This document shows, piece after piece, positions 7,975 through 16,045 of a stretch of 64,000 nt of DNA. This DNA is from Alteromonas sp. BL110 (GTDB lineage: Bacteria > Pseudomonadota > Gammaproteobacteria > Enterobacterales > Alteromonadaceae). Both the position numbers and the translations under genes were made by a program. The stretch is taken from contig NZ_CP031967.1 in the NCBI RefSeq assembly GCF_003443615.1, forward strand, positions 3,100,001 to 3,164,000. Reading direction: 5' to 3'. Numbering within the stretch: position 1 is the first letter of the stretch; the number at the start of each line of letters is the position of its first letter. Below the pieces are notes generated by a model. That model did not search any database, was not told the DNA's origin, and worked only from the letters and a program-made list of their open reading frames with translations.

Positions 7975-9627
7975 TTAGCGTTGCTCGGTTTGCCAATTAG
8001 GGTGGATGTCTACCGCCACATTTTGTGGTGGTAAAGCAGGCTTACCCAAAATTTTGTCTGCCGCTTTTTCAGCTACCATTATGGTAGGTGCATTAAGGTT
8101 TCCATTTGGAATGGTAGGGAAGATAGATGAATCCACCACACGCAGTCCTTCAATGCCATGTACTTTGGTTTGAGAATCTACTACTGCCATGTCATCCTCG
8201 CCCATTTTGCACGAACACGACGGGTGGTAAGCACTCTCAACAGCTTCGCGCACAAAGGCATCGATTTCTTCGTCTGTTTGAATATGCTCGCCAGGCTGAA
8301 TTTCGCCGTCTCTGAAGTCGTCGAATGCTGACTGTGCGATGATTTCTCTTGTTAGTCTTACGCAAGCTCGAAATCCTTCAATATCATCTTCGTGTTGCAA
8401 GTAGTTAAACAAGATTTTTGGCGGAACCGTCGGATTAGCTGACTGAAGGGTTACGCTACCTCTACTTTTAGGTTTGTTGTGACCTACGTGCACTTGAAAG
8501 CCATCGCCATCAAACGCGGACTTTCCGTCGTATCGAATAGCGGCAGGCAAGAAGTGGTACTGAATGTCAGGCCACTCCACGTCTGCTTTCGAGCGAATGA
8601 AGGCGCAAGACTCAAAGTGATTCGTTGCGCCTAACCCAGAACGGTTTAACAACCAGCGAGCGCCGATCAAGCCTTTTGAAATTAAGCCGAGCTTGCGGTT
8701 TAGCGTAATGGGCTGCTTGCACTTGTACTGGAAATAAAATTCCAGATGATCTTGCAGGTTTTGGCCCACACCCGGTAGGTGGTGCTTAACATCGACACCT
8801 GCTTTTTCAAGAATATCTTTGTCGCCAATTCCAGAAAGTTGCAGGATATGTGGCGAGCCAATAGAGCCGGCACTTAAAATCACTTCGTTAGATGCGGCGG
8901 CAGTTTCGGTTTTACCGTTCACTACATATTCAACGCCTTTTGCGACTTTATCTTCCAGCACGACTTTAGTAACCAGCGCGCCAGTCACTATAGTTAAATT
9001 CTTACGCGATTTTACCGGGTCAAGATATTCACGGCTTGCAGAACTGCGTACACCGTCTTTCACGGTCATATGCATAGGCCCAAAGCCTTCTTGTTGCCTA
9101 CCGTTATAATCGCTAGTGATGTCGTAGCCCGCCTGTTCACCGGCTTTAATAAAGGCGGTATAAAGCGGGTTCTTCATTTCATTGCCGTTGTTAACGCCAA
9201 GTTCACCATTACCACCACGATAAGCGTCGTTACCCTTGTACCAGGTTTCTGCTTTTTGGAAATAAGGTAGGCAGGCTTGGTAATTCCAACCTTCTGCGCC
9301 GTGTGCTCCCCATTCATCAAAGTCTTTGGCGTGACCACGTACATACACCATTCCATTAATAGACGACGAGCCGCCTAACACTTTACCGCGTGGACAGTGC
9401 ATTTCACGGTTGTTTAAATATGGCTCTTTTTCAGTGTTGAATTGCCACGCATACTTGTCGGTATTCATAGGAATAGACAGCGCTGTTGGCATCTTGATGA
9501 AAATGCTTTTATCTGAGCCACCGGTTTCCAATAGCAACACCTTGTGCTTTGGGTTCTCTGATAAGCGGTTCGCTAGCACACAGCCAGCAGAACCTGCTCC
9601 AACAATAATGTAATCAAATGTCTGCAT
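7975..9627 (-). CDS. betA: Choline dehydrogenase BetA
   Basis: A 550-residue GMC-family flavoenzyme that oxidises choline to betaine aldehyde, the first step of glycine betaine synthesis. The FAD-binding [15 protein letters not shown] is at residues 11-25. The GMC signatures [19 protein letters not shown] and [17 protein letters not shown] follow. The C-terminal part holds the catalytic His in [12 protein letters not shown] and the second conserved residue (Asn here) in [18 protein letters not shown]. Length fits E. coli BetA (about 556). GGAG lies 5 nt before the ATG. It starts 18 bp after betB, which points to one transcript. Confidence 0.95.
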   Translation of the reverse strand: MQTFDYIIVGAGSAGCVLANRLSENPKHKVLLLETGGSDKSIFIKMPTALSIPMNTDKYAWQFNTEKEPYLNNREMHCPRGKVLGGSSSINGMVYVRGHAKDFDEWGAHGAEGWNYQACLPYFQKAETWYKGNDAYRGGNGELGVNNGNEMKNPLYTAFIKAGEQAGYDITSDYNGRQQEGFGPMHMTVKDGVRSSASREYLDPVKSRKNLTIVTGALVTKVVLEDKVAKGVEYVVNGKTETAAASNEVILSAGSIGSPHILQLSGIGDKDILEKAGVDVKHHLPGVGQNLQDHLEFYFQYKCKQPITLNRKLGLISKGLIGARWLLNRSGLGATNHFESCAFIRSKADVEWPDIQYHFLPAAIRYDGKSAFDGDGFQVHVGHNKPKSRGSVTLQSANPTVPPKILFNYLQHEDDIEGFRACVRLTREIIAQSAFDDFRDGEIQPGEHIQTDEEIDAFVREAVESAYHPSCSCKMGEDDMAVVDSQTKVHGIEGLRVVDSSIFPTIPNGNLNAPTIMVAEKAADKILGKPALPPQNVAVDIHPNWQTEQR

Positions 9628-9645
9628 ATGTACTCCTACAGCGGC

Positions 9646-11112
9646 TTAAAACGGGCTTTCAATTTGGCTCATACCCACATAAACCGACTTGGTTTGCGTG
9701 TAGCTATTAAGCGTTTCAACGCCGTTTTCACGTCCAATACCTGACTGCTTATAACCGCCTACAGGCATTTCAGCTGGAGAGTTTCCATATGCATTTATCC
9801 AGCAAATACCGGCTTGTAGCTGATGAATAACGCGGTGGGCGCGCTGGATATCTTTACTAAATACACCCGCAGCCAAACCTAGCTCGGTGTCGTTTGCTCG
9901 CGTAATCACTTCGTCTTCATCATCGAAAACTAACACGCTCATTACTGGTCCGAAGATCTCTTCTTTAACGATAGTCATATCGTCAGTGCAGTCGGTGAAA
10001 ATTGTTGGTTCGACAAAATAACCGTTAGGTGCGGATGCTGGAGAGGCAGCATTACCACCGGTTAACAGCGTAGCGCCTTCTTCTTTTCCTTTAGCAATAT
10101 AGCTAAGTACTAGCTCTTGGTGCTTTTTAGAAATAAGTGCGCCTAGGTTTACATTAGGGTCAAGCGGATCGCCCATAACAATGTTGTTTTCGGTACGGGT
10201 TTTAAGCTCATCAATAAAGGCTTGATATACAGAGCGCTGGACGTAAACACGGGTGCAGTTAGTGCAGATTTCACCTTGGGTGTAGAAATTACCAAGCATA
10301 GCGGCGCTGATAGCTTGGCTAACGTCGGCATCTTCGAATACTACAAGCGGTGACTTCCCACCAAGCTCCATCGTCACGTCTTTTAAGTTCGACGCAGCAG
10401 CGCTTTGCATGACTTTTTTACCTGTACCCACTTCACCAGTGAACGATACTTTTTCAATGTCTGGGCTATTTGTAAGCCACTGACCAACTTTCGCTGCGCC
10501 TTGAACCACATTAAATACGCCAGCGGGTACGCCAGCTTCAGTGAAAATTTCAGCCAGTTTAAGCGCGCCCATTGGGGTCTCTTCTGACGGTTTAAATATA
10601 AATGCATTACCTGCGGCAAGTGCGGGGCCTGATTTCCAGCAGGCGATTTGGATAGGGTAGTTCCACGCGCCAATACCGGCACAGATACCTAGCGCTTCTT
10701 TACGTGTGTAGAAGAAATCGCCGCCAACAGGTTGCTGGGTACCCAGTTGAGTAGGAGCAAGGCCCGCATAGTACTCAATGACGTCAGCGCCAGTTTCAAT
10801 ATCTACACAATCAGCCTCTTGAATAGGCTTACCGGTATCAAGTACTTCTAATTTAGCGAGTTCATCATTACGTTCACGAAGCATTGCAACCGCCTTGTTA
10901 AGAATGCGGGTTCTTTCAATTGGCATCATTGCTGACCACACCGCAAACCCTTCTTTAGCGCTTTTAATTGCTTCTTGCTGAATAAACTCATCAGCCACTT
11001 CTACGTGGTAAATTACCTCACCAGTTGCGGGGTTGGTTACTGCAAAGGTCTCTTTGCTTTTGTTCGCCATCGGCTCGCCGTGAATGAAATTCTGATAAGT
11101 TGGTAATGACAT
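9646..11112 (-). CDS. betB: Betaine-aldehyde dehydrogenase BetB
   Basis: A 488-residue NAD(P)-dependent aldehyde dehydrogenase that converts betaine aldehyde to glycine betaine. It carries the general-base Glu in [11 protein letters not shown], the catalytic Cys in [12 protein letters not shown], the cofactor-binding [13 protein letters not shown] and the C-terminal [19 protein letters not shown] typical of BetB. Length equals E. coli BetB closely. GGAG is 7 nt before the ATG. It is the first gene of a betB-betA-transporter operon. No betI repressor gene lies in the window; the long upstream region holds several operator-like palindromes. Confidence 0.95.
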   Translation of the reverse strand: MSLPTYQNFIHGEPMANKSKETFAVTNPATGEVIYHVEVADEFIQQEAIKSAKEGFAVWSAMMPIERTRILNKAVAMLRERNDELAKLEVLDTGKPIQEADCVDIETGADVIEYYAGLAPTQLGTQQPVGGDFFYTRKEALGICAGIGAWNYPIQIACWKSGPALAAGNAFIFKPSEETPMGALKLAEIFTEAGVPAGVFNVVQGAAKVGQWLTNSPDIEKVSFTGEVGTGKKVMQSAAASNLKDVTMELGGKSPLVVFEDADVSQAISAAMLGNFYTQGEICTNCTRVYVQRSVYQAFIDELKTRTENNIVMGDPLDPNVNLGALISKKHQELVLSYIAKGKEEGATLLTGGNAASPASAPNGYFVEPTIFTDCTDDMTIVKEEIFGPVMSVLVFDDEDEVITRANDTELGLAAGVFSKDIQRAHRVIHQLQAGICWINAYGNSPAEMPVGGYKQSGIGRENGVETLNSYTQTKSVYVGMSQIESPF

Positions 11113-11222
11113 GCATAAACTCCTACTTTAATAGTGCTGACAACGCTCGCCAATTAGCGCCTTCTTTGCGTGAAAAAATAAATACGTACAACCTAATACA
11201 TATCTTTGGTTTCAATACGATG

Positions 11223-11240
11223 AATAGTGTTGAAACTATT
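11223..11240. promoter_or_regulatory. Operator-like palindrome 1 upstream of betB
   Basis: AATAGTGTTGAAACTATT has perfect 6-bp arms (AATAGT/ACTATT) around a 6-bp centre, about 110 bp before betB. It matches the site at 11419-11436 in 15 of 18 positions, which suggests one regulator binds both. Confidence 0.5.
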
Positions 11241-11253
11241 TTTCTCGCTGAGC

Positions 11254-11274
11254 GTTCGAAACGTTCGAACTATC
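11254..11274. promoter_or_regulatory. Operator-like site 2 upstream of betB
   Basis: Two TTCGAA hexamers lie 3 bp apart, within GTTCGAAACGTTCGAAC, a 17-bp imperfect palindrome. It runs on into GTTCGAACTATC, which resembles the right half of the neighbouring sites. On the minus strand the core GAACGTT resembles the core of enterobacterial BetI operators as I remember them. Confidence 0.4.
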
Positions 11275-11418
11275 TGCTCTTCGCTTAATAAACACCCTTG
11301 TAGCTTTCTTCACCTTCCCCCGCACCTGCTCAGCATTTCTGAGGGCTTCGTAAAGGTCGATTTCGATGCTTCAAAATAGCGTTTTTATTTTAATTGGCTG
11401 TTCAATAAAAATAAATTG

Positions 11419-11436
11419 TATAGTGTTCTAACTATT
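11419..11436. promoter_or_regulatory. Operator-like palindrome 3 upstream of betB
   Basis: TATAGTGTTCTAACTATT has 5-bp arms (ATAGT/ACTAT) and differs from the 11223 site at only three positions. It lies about 306 bp before the betB start. Confidence 0.5.
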
Positions 11437-11606
11437 GTTTCAACGCCGAAGCATATTCAATGGCAAGTGATAATGATGTTAATCGCGTGTGTTTATAGCT
11501 TAAGTGTATGATTTATAGTGATTAAAGGCGGAAGATTAAATATATGAATAAAGTACTAACTCCACGTGAAAGCTTTTATTTTGAACAGCATGAAGCATGA
11601 AAAAAG

Positions 11607-11624
11607 TGTTTAGTTGAAACTATT
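11607..11624. promoter_or_regulatory. Operator-like site 4 upstream of betB
   Basis: The right twelve bases GTTGAAACTATT are identical to those of the 11223 site, with a local TAGTT-GA-AACTA inverted repeat. The left part is degenerate. It is about 495 bp before betB, so it may serve another transcript. Confidence 0.35.
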
Positions 11625-11847
11625 CGATAGAGAGTAGTGGTGGCTAAAGTAGTGCCTCAAAAAGCCTTTAAAAAGCTCCTAATTAGGAAAGGAAGTAGTC
11701 ACACAAATACAAAGATAGTCGTTAAGTAACTAAGTAGAATAGGTACACAAAGAATTGGTTTAAATGAAGAAGTGCTTTTTATTAAGGACTGCTCAATAAT
11801 TGGTAACAAGAACAAAGCACGTAACAAGCATAGCAAGCGTATTGCGG

Positions 11848-11880
11848 CTTCGGCACTTTATCTAAAGTGCCGAAGTATTT
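11848..11880 (+). terminator. Rho-independent terminator with no gene upstream
   Basis: CTTCGGCACTTT and AAAGTGCCGAAG form a perfect 12-bp stem with an ATCT loop, followed on the plus strand by TATTTTAT. The nearest upstream plus-strand gene is thousands of bases away, so it may end a small RNA. On the minus strand it lies just after the META lipoprotein gene and could serve it, but there no T-run follows the stem. Confidence 0.7.
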
Positions 11881-11951
11881 TATAAAAAGTAGCGATTGTT
11901 TCTAAATAAGTCGCGATGCCTATTTCACGCGCTAATACACCAGCTTGCATC

Positions 11952-12803
11952 CTAATGGTTAATCGTACAGTGGTAATAGCCAGAGTTTATAGAAACGGTG
12001 GCAACGCCACCTTTATTCCAATACACCACACCTTTGTTATTAGTGTATTTTGCACCCGATGCAGAACGTGATAGCTGCACAATGTGATGCGCATTGTTGA
12101 TAGTGATTGTTTTTGTATCTGGGCCAAGGGTATTTACGCGCAATTCTGTGGTACTGGCATTCGGCGTCTCACACTCATAGGTTCTACTAGTTGTCTGAAT
12201 AGAACTGTCGACAACATCTTGCTTTTTAGCGGCGTCTTTTGACTTTTTGTTAACTCCAGTTGCGCGTTTATCTGCATTCCCAATGTTAGACCCTTGGGAG
12301 GGGGATGAAATTATCGCTTTTACGGTTTCGTCGTTGTTACTGTCATACAGGACTAGCCATGTGTTATCCAATATTGCATAACTTTTCGATGAAGTCAGAG
12401 CATCTACAAAGCTTTGCTCCTGCTTCATAAGCGCTGGGGCACACATCTTTCTGGTAAGTACAATTTTATCAACAGAGAAGGGTTGAGCTTGGCTGTCTTC
12501 ACTAAATGCTTTACCGTCATTTGCAACGTCGAGCGCCCCTGTATACTGGTTACAGCCAGTGCTTCCACTTATTCTGTTAATATCACCACTTTGGTCCATA
12601 TTAAGCGTAACGTGGCTAAAATCGATAATACCTCCTTGAGTAATGCTTTTAACCTGCCAATGGCTAGCTGAAAACGCAAGATTGTTCCCCTCATTATTCT
12701 GTTTTTGTTCGTCAGTCGTATACAATGAAGAAACTGAACTGCAAGCCGTTAGGAAGAGAACTGCAGGCACAGCTAAAGTTAAAAGGTACTTCCTTTTATT
12801 CAC
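11952..12803 (-). CDS. Lipoprotein with META and MliC domains
   Basis: A 283-residue outer- or inner-membrane lipoprotein. The signal ends in the lipobox LTAC, with lipidated Cys21. Residues about 45-165 match the META/HslJ fold: SHWQVKSI near the start, STGCNQYTG in the middle, TRKMCAP and a final NTWLVLYD. Residues about 205-283 match the MliC domain of C-type lysozyme inhibitors: YECETP, a central VQLSRSASGAKYTN and a final YYHCTI, with the two Cys that pair in the family. A polar linker rich in Lys and Ser joins them. The start codon is GTG with GGGG 5 nt upstream. A role in envelope stress or lysozyme defence is an inference from the domains. Confidence 0.85.
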   Translation of the reverse strand: MNKRKYLLTLAVPAVLFLTACSSVSSLYTTDEQKQNNEGNNLAFSASHWQVKSITQGGIIDFSHVTLNMDQSGDINRISGSTGCNQYTGALDVANDGKAFSEDSQAQPFSVDKIVLTRKMCAPALMKQEQSFVDALTSSKSYAILDNTWLVLYDSNNDETVKAIISSPSQGSNIGNADKRATGVNKKSKDAAKKQDVVDSSIQTTSRTYECETPNASTTELRVNTLGPDTKTITINNAHHIVQLSRSASGAKYTNNKGVVYWNKGGVATVSINSGYYHCTINH

Positions 12804-12991
12804 GAAAACCCCGCTTATTATTCATCAATAACGGTAGGAGTCGCTTTTCACGACTAAGTTCAGCAATATTATTCAGTTGAAAAATCGTAGATAACAAGTC
12901 GATTTTGATCGGTTTGTCGTCAAAGCGACAGTTTGTATGTAATAGCAAAGAGTAAACTGACCCTACAATACAAATAAAACGTTGACGCAGT

Positions 12992-13507
12992 ATGAAAAAT
13001 TTAGAACAACACTTAAGTGAGTACGCTAAGTATCACAGGGATCAGAAAAACATATACACCCATTTTATTGGCATACCGCTTATTGTTTTTTCGGTGTTTT
13101 GCCTGCTCAGCAAGCCTGCATTTTTTGTCGATGCGCCCATTCTTGGGGCTATGGTTGTTAGCCCCGCCTTGTTCGTCTGGGTTATAGGCAACGCATTTTA
13201 TATTAAATTAGACATAAAGCTGGGCGTTGTGATGACACTCATTACTGGGGCTATGGTTTATTTCGCTCAACCCATCGCGCAGCTTAGTGTAAGTATGTGG
13301 CTTGTTGTCTCGTTAGGCATTTTTATCGGTGGATGGGTGCTGCAATTCATTGGTCATCATTTCGAGGGGAAAAAACCAGCGTTTGTGGACGATATTATGG
13401 GTTTGGCGATAGGCCCGCTCTTTGTGCTTGCTGAATTGAGTTTCGAATTGGGGCTAAGGAGTACACTCAAAGAAGAAATTGAACGCCGTTCTGGACCTGT
13501 AAGGTAA
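12992..13507 (+). CDS. Mpo1-like (DUF962) membrane protein
   Basis: A 171-residue integral membrane protein of the DUF962/YGL010w family. The yeast member Mpo1 is an iron-dependent 2-hydroxy fatty acid dioxygenase. The N-terminal HLSEYAKYHRDQKNIYTHFIGIPLIVFS and the C-terminal LQFIGHHFEGKKPAFVDDIMGLAIGPLFVLAEL are the family's two conserved His-containing blocks; about four hydrophobic segments lie between and around them. The bacterial role is not known to me; lipid alpha-oxidation is plausible. It stands alone, closed by a strong terminator shared with the convergent crotonase gene. Confidence 0.85.
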   Translation: MKNLEQHLSEYAKYHRDQKNIYTHFIGIPLIVFSVFCLLSKPAFFVDAPILGAMVVSPALFVWVIGNAFYIKLDIKLGVVMTLITGAMVYFAQPIAQLSVSMWLVVSLGIFIGGWVLQFIGHHFEGKKPAFVDDIMGLAIGPLFVLAELSFELGLRSTLKEEIERRSGPVR

Positions 13508-13518
13508 TGGTTTTAAAC

Positions 13519-13549
13519 AACGCGTTGAAACAACCAGTTTCAACGCGTT
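13519..13549. terminator. Two-way terminator between Mpo1-like and crotonase genes
   Basis: AACGCGTTGAAAC and GTTTCAACGCGTT form a perfect 13-bp stem with a 5-nt loop, followed by T residues on the plus strand. It sits between convergent genes, 12 bp after one stop and 16 bp from the other. Confidence 0.85.
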
Positions 13550-13564
13550 TTTACAATATAAGAC

Positions 13565-14221
13565 CTAGGCTTTCATCTTCTCTATCGTTTCTTTACGCAA
13601 TTGTATTTTAGATTCAGCAAAAGACTTCCTAGGTAACATCTTCAATTTTTCTGCATAACCCATAGCCGTGGCTAGTACCTGCTCTTGAGGCACCGCAGCA
13701 TCTAAAAAGCCTGCTTTTACTGCTTCACTGCCTTGGTAGATACGCGAAAAAAGTAAGGCTTCGGTTAGACTGGTGCTGGCAAGTCTAGCTTTGGCTAGCT
13801 CCATACCGAATGGCGGTAGCACCATACCAATGGCGGTTTCATTAAGACCGTATTTAGTGTCTGCATCTTTACCGATACGCAAGTCGGCAGCCATAAGCAT
13901 AATTGCGCCCATTGCAATACTGTGACCTTCTGCCGCAATTATTACAGGTAGTGGAAAGCTATAAAGGCGAACAATTAAATCTGCCCCCTGTGACACCAGC
14001 TCGTGCTGTTTAGTTTTGTCGTCGGCTTTCATTACAGACAAATCAAAGCCGCCGCAAAACTTGCCTTCACCGCCGTGTAATACAACCGCTTTTGCGTTTT
14101 TCTCTGCTTCATCTAAGGCATCGTTGAACTGCTGAATAAGCTCAAAGCCTACGGCGTTAACTTTTCCGTCGTCAAAGGTGATTACTGCAATATCGTTATT
14201 AATAGCTAAACTAAACGCCAT
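13565..14221 (-). CDS. Enoyl-CoA hydratase/isomerase (crotonase) family protein
   Basis: A 218-residue crotonase-fold protein. Visible are the opening FSLAINNDIAVITFDDGKVNAVG, the oxyanion-hole segment AVVLHGGEGKFCGGFDL, and IIAAEGHSIAMGAIMLMAADLRIG with a GAxxMxAADxR-type motif. It is shorter than typical enoyl-CoA hydratases (about 260) because the C-terminal helices are trimmed. The substrate cannot be read from sequence; relatives act on acyl-CoA thioesters. The ATG at 14221 is preferred because AGGA lies 6 nt upstream; a GTG five codons earlier has no good RBS. Confidence 0.85.
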   Translation of the reverse strand: MAFSLAINNDIAVITFDDGKVNAVGFELIQQFNDALDEAEKNAKAVVLHGGEGKFCGGFDLSVMKADDKTKQHELVSQGADLIVRLYSFPLPVIIAAEGHSIAMGAIMLMAADLRIGKDADTKYGLNETAIGMVLPPFGMELAKARLASTSLTEALLFSRIYQGSEAVKAGFLDAAVPQEQVLATAMGYAEKLKMLPRKSFAESKIQLRKETIEKMKA

Positions 14222-14327
14222 GGTATGTCCTGTCACTTTCTGGATAAGTATTAATGTACGCCACGCTTTGCTAAGCGCAACTTTCTAGCAGTGATTGTAG
14301 GTAATTGATATCTTTTATGAAAGTGCT

Positions 14328-14534
14328 TTACGCTTCATCTTCAGGATATGTGCTATGAATATCGGTGATAATCCGAGGAAGTTCTGCAATAAGCTTCTTT
14401 TTGTACCGACGTTGCCTGCGTCGCGCTTTCGCGTTATTAGCCCTCCACAGCGCTCGTTTATCTTTCACTATTCGCTCTAGGTCTTGTCCGACCTGAATTA
14501 AATTTGCGTCATTAATGGTTGTTCGTTTTGTCAT
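14328..14534 (-). CDS. Small basic hypothetical protein
   Basis: A 68-residue, strongly basic protein with a Lys/Arg-rich middle (RRRQRRYKKK at about residues 38-47) and an acidic tail. No family is recognised. GGAG lies 7 nt before the ATG and inside the end of the upstream gene, whose stop codon is one base away. Translation of the two is therefore probably coupled, and they are likely a functional pair. The basic patch would suit nucleic acid or ribosome binding (inference). Confidence 0.7.
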   Translation of the reverse strand: MTKRTTINDANLIQVGQDLERIVKDKRALWRANNAKARRRQRRYKKKLIAELPRIITDIHSTYPEDEA

Positions 14535-14535
14535 A

Positions 14536-14901
14536 CTAAAACTCCAACTTTAGCTGCTTATTGCGCCATTGTTTCGAGCGTTGGTTGAGTGCGTGAAGCG
14601 ATACACTCTCAGTGGCTATCTGTCTCGCCAGATTTAATGCTGCGCTGGCTTGCTCGTCGGTCAGGTTTTTATAGGCTGGTGACGGAATGACCTCATACCA
14701 CGCACAGCCGACAACATTGTCTAAAATCACCCGCATAAAACAATGATCATGTTGTATTGGCCAAGCGTTTTTCTTCGTTAAAGCAATAGAAGGGAGCACG
14801 TTCTTCGCGTAATGTAGGAATTGTTCGAGGTTATTCAGCCGTTCTGTCGACTTAAGTTGTGCAGACTTTTTTGGTTGGCTTTGGAAGAAAGAGGTGTACA
14901 T
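14536..14901 (-). CDS. Conserved hypothetical protein, 121 residues
   Basis: A small soluble protein. Its middle, HDHCFMRVILDNVVGCAWYEVI-type followed by YKNLTDEQASAALNLARQI, resembles a proteobacterial conserved hypothetical family I recall, in which an HDHCF box and the LDNxxGxxW stretch are conserved. No function is known to me. It is the first gene of a two-gene unit with the 68-residue basic protein. A 17-bp palindrome, TTTTGGGATTCCCAAAA, ends 2 bp before the start codon and includes the only GGGA that could act as RBS, so initiation may be controlled there. Confidence 0.7.
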   Translation of the reverse strand: MYTSFFQSQPKKSAQLKSTERLNNLEQFLHYAKNVLPSIALTKKNAWPIQHDHCFMRVILDNVVGCAWYEVIPSPAYKNLTDEQASAALNLARQIATESVSLHALNQRSKQWRNKQLKLEF

Positions 14902-14902
14902 G

Positions 14903-14919
14903 TTTTGGGATTCCCAAAA
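14903..14919. promoter_or_regulatory. Palindrome overlapping the RBS of the 121-residue gene
   Basis: TTTTGGGA-T-TCCCAAAA is a perfect palindrome of 8-bp arms around a single base. On the minus strand it ends 1 bp before the ATG and holds the Shine-Dalgarno-like GGGA. It may be a repressor operator or an RNA hairpin hiding the RBS. Confidence 0.5.
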
Positions 14920-15211
14920 TATTAATATACTTCATGTCTATGGTTGCAATGCTTAGAGTTTACACGACAACATTGAAATTCAGAGTTACACAATTTTTAG
15001 TTTTATTGCTTACACCATTTGCCGCGATACTTCGGTAAATAAGTTGGCGTTTTTAATTTGTTTGAAACGTCTTTTTTACTCACCCTTCAGGCTGTATTTT
15101 CCATTAAAGCCTTTTTACCTCATTATTTCTTTCACTATTAAGTCTTGCCGCTTTGCGTTTTGAAGTTCATACCTTACACTTGCGCCGAAAGTTATAAAAA
15201 GGGCAGTGCAA
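14920..15211. other. Divergent intergenic region, 290 bp
   Basis: AT-rich DNA between the minus-strand 121-residue gene and the plus-strand methyltransferase gene. Promoters for both must be here. I see no gene, no long repeat and no well-formed hairpin in it. Confidence 0.35.
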
Positions 15212-16009
15212 ATGAAACTAAGTGACGTGAAAAAGCTTCATCAAAAGAAATTTAGAACGCAGTTCGGATTCTATTTGGTGGAAGGGGAACACTTAGTTTT
15301 AGAGTTAATCAATGTTGCTCAGCATAACAGCAGTACTTTAGGTGATATCACCCTCTATGTAACGGCTGAGTATGAGACTTGGGTAAAAGAAAGACTTCCT
15401 GCACCTAAAGCTGGTATGAAGGTTGAAGGTGTGAAGATAGAAAAGGTATCGTCGCAACAAATGCAGCAACTAAGCGATACTAAGTCACCTCAAGGTATTA
15501 TTGCTCGCGTTCCACTTCCTAACCCCTCGTTAGGTTCACAGCGGTCACAAACCAACATTTTTACAAACAAATCCAGTGCCGAAAAATACATCTATTTGTA
15601 TGAAGTTCAAGACCCCGGCAACTTAGGCACCATACTAAGAACGCTAGCGTGGTTTGGAGATTTTACGCTTTTACTAAGCCCAAACAGTGTGGACCCGTAT
15701 AACTCGAAAGTTGTGCGCTCAAGTATGGGGGCTATATTCCATGTGAACATGGAATTAAACGTAGCGCTTGAAAGCCTAGGCGAGCGGTTCGAACGTTTCG
15801 CTTTCTTGGATATGAATGGTGACAATATCACCTCTAACACCTTTGGTGATTACCAGTGTTATCTGTTTGGCAACGAAGCCCGTGGCGTGCCTGTTGATGC
15901 ACTATCACAGCTTAACGCGACCGCGTATACCATTGCGGGAAGCGGTAACATTGACTCGTTAAACTTAGCCAGCGCTGTGAATATCTGCGCTTATGAATTA
16001 ACTCGTTAA
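15212..16009 (+). CDS. TrmH/SpoU-family RNA 2'-O-methyltransferase
   Basis: A 265-residue SPOUT-class enzyme expected to methylate ribose 2'-OH in rRNA or tRNA. A substrate-binding N-terminal domain (FYLVEGEHLV near residue 20, ending near SPQGIIARV) precedes the knotted SAM domain. SPOUT motif 1 is NLGTILRT, motif 2 is YLFGNEARGVP and motif 3 is SLNLASAVNICAYEL. The target nucleotide cannot be told from sequence. The ATG at 15212 is chosen because AAAGGG is 8 nt upstream; a GTG two codons earlier is only 2 nt from it. The GTPase gene follows after 36 bp, so the two may form a ribosome-biogenesis operon. Confidence 0.9.
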   Translation: MKLSDVKKLHQKKFRTQFGFYLVEGEHLVLELINVAQHNSSTLGDITLYVTAEYETWVKERLPAPKAGMKVEGVKIEKVSSQQMQQLSDTKSPQGIIARVPLPNPSLGSQRSQTNIFTNKSSAEKYIYLYEVQDPGNLGTILRTLAWFGDFTLLLSPNSVDPYNSKVVRSSMGAIFHVNMELNVALESLGERFERFAFLDMNGDNITSNTFGDYQCYLFGNEARGVPVDALSQLNATAYTIAGSGNIDSLNLASAVNICAYELTR

Positions 16010-16045
16010 GCACGCCCCTTAACTCGATTACGATAGGAAACAACC

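Larger units (their letters stand above)
11113..11951. other. Long noncoding region upstream of betB
   Basis: No convincing gene is found in these 839 bp. The longest start-to-stop frame with a plausible start in the middle is an 18-codon one at 11544-11600, too short to claim. The region does hold four related palindrome-like sites (11223-11240, 11254-11274, 11419-11436, 11607-11624) and a strong plus-strand terminator at 11848-11880. The betB promoter must lie here. The terminator with no plus-strand gene before it suggests an unannotated small RNA or a long leader. Confidence 0.5.

Noticed and set aside
11544..11600. 18-codon open frame starting ATGAATAAAGTA
   Set aside because: Too short, no clear RBS at proper spacing and no leader-type structure after it.
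12414..12831. Plus-strand frames of 85 and 62 codons opposite the META/MliC lipoprotein
   Set aside because: Antisense shadows with no RBS or recognisable protein pattern.
15785..15798. GTTCGAACGTTTCG, also found on the minus strand in the operator-like site at 11254-11270
   Set aside because: It lies inside the RNA methyltransferase coding sequence and is explained by its codons; a chance 14-base match is likely.
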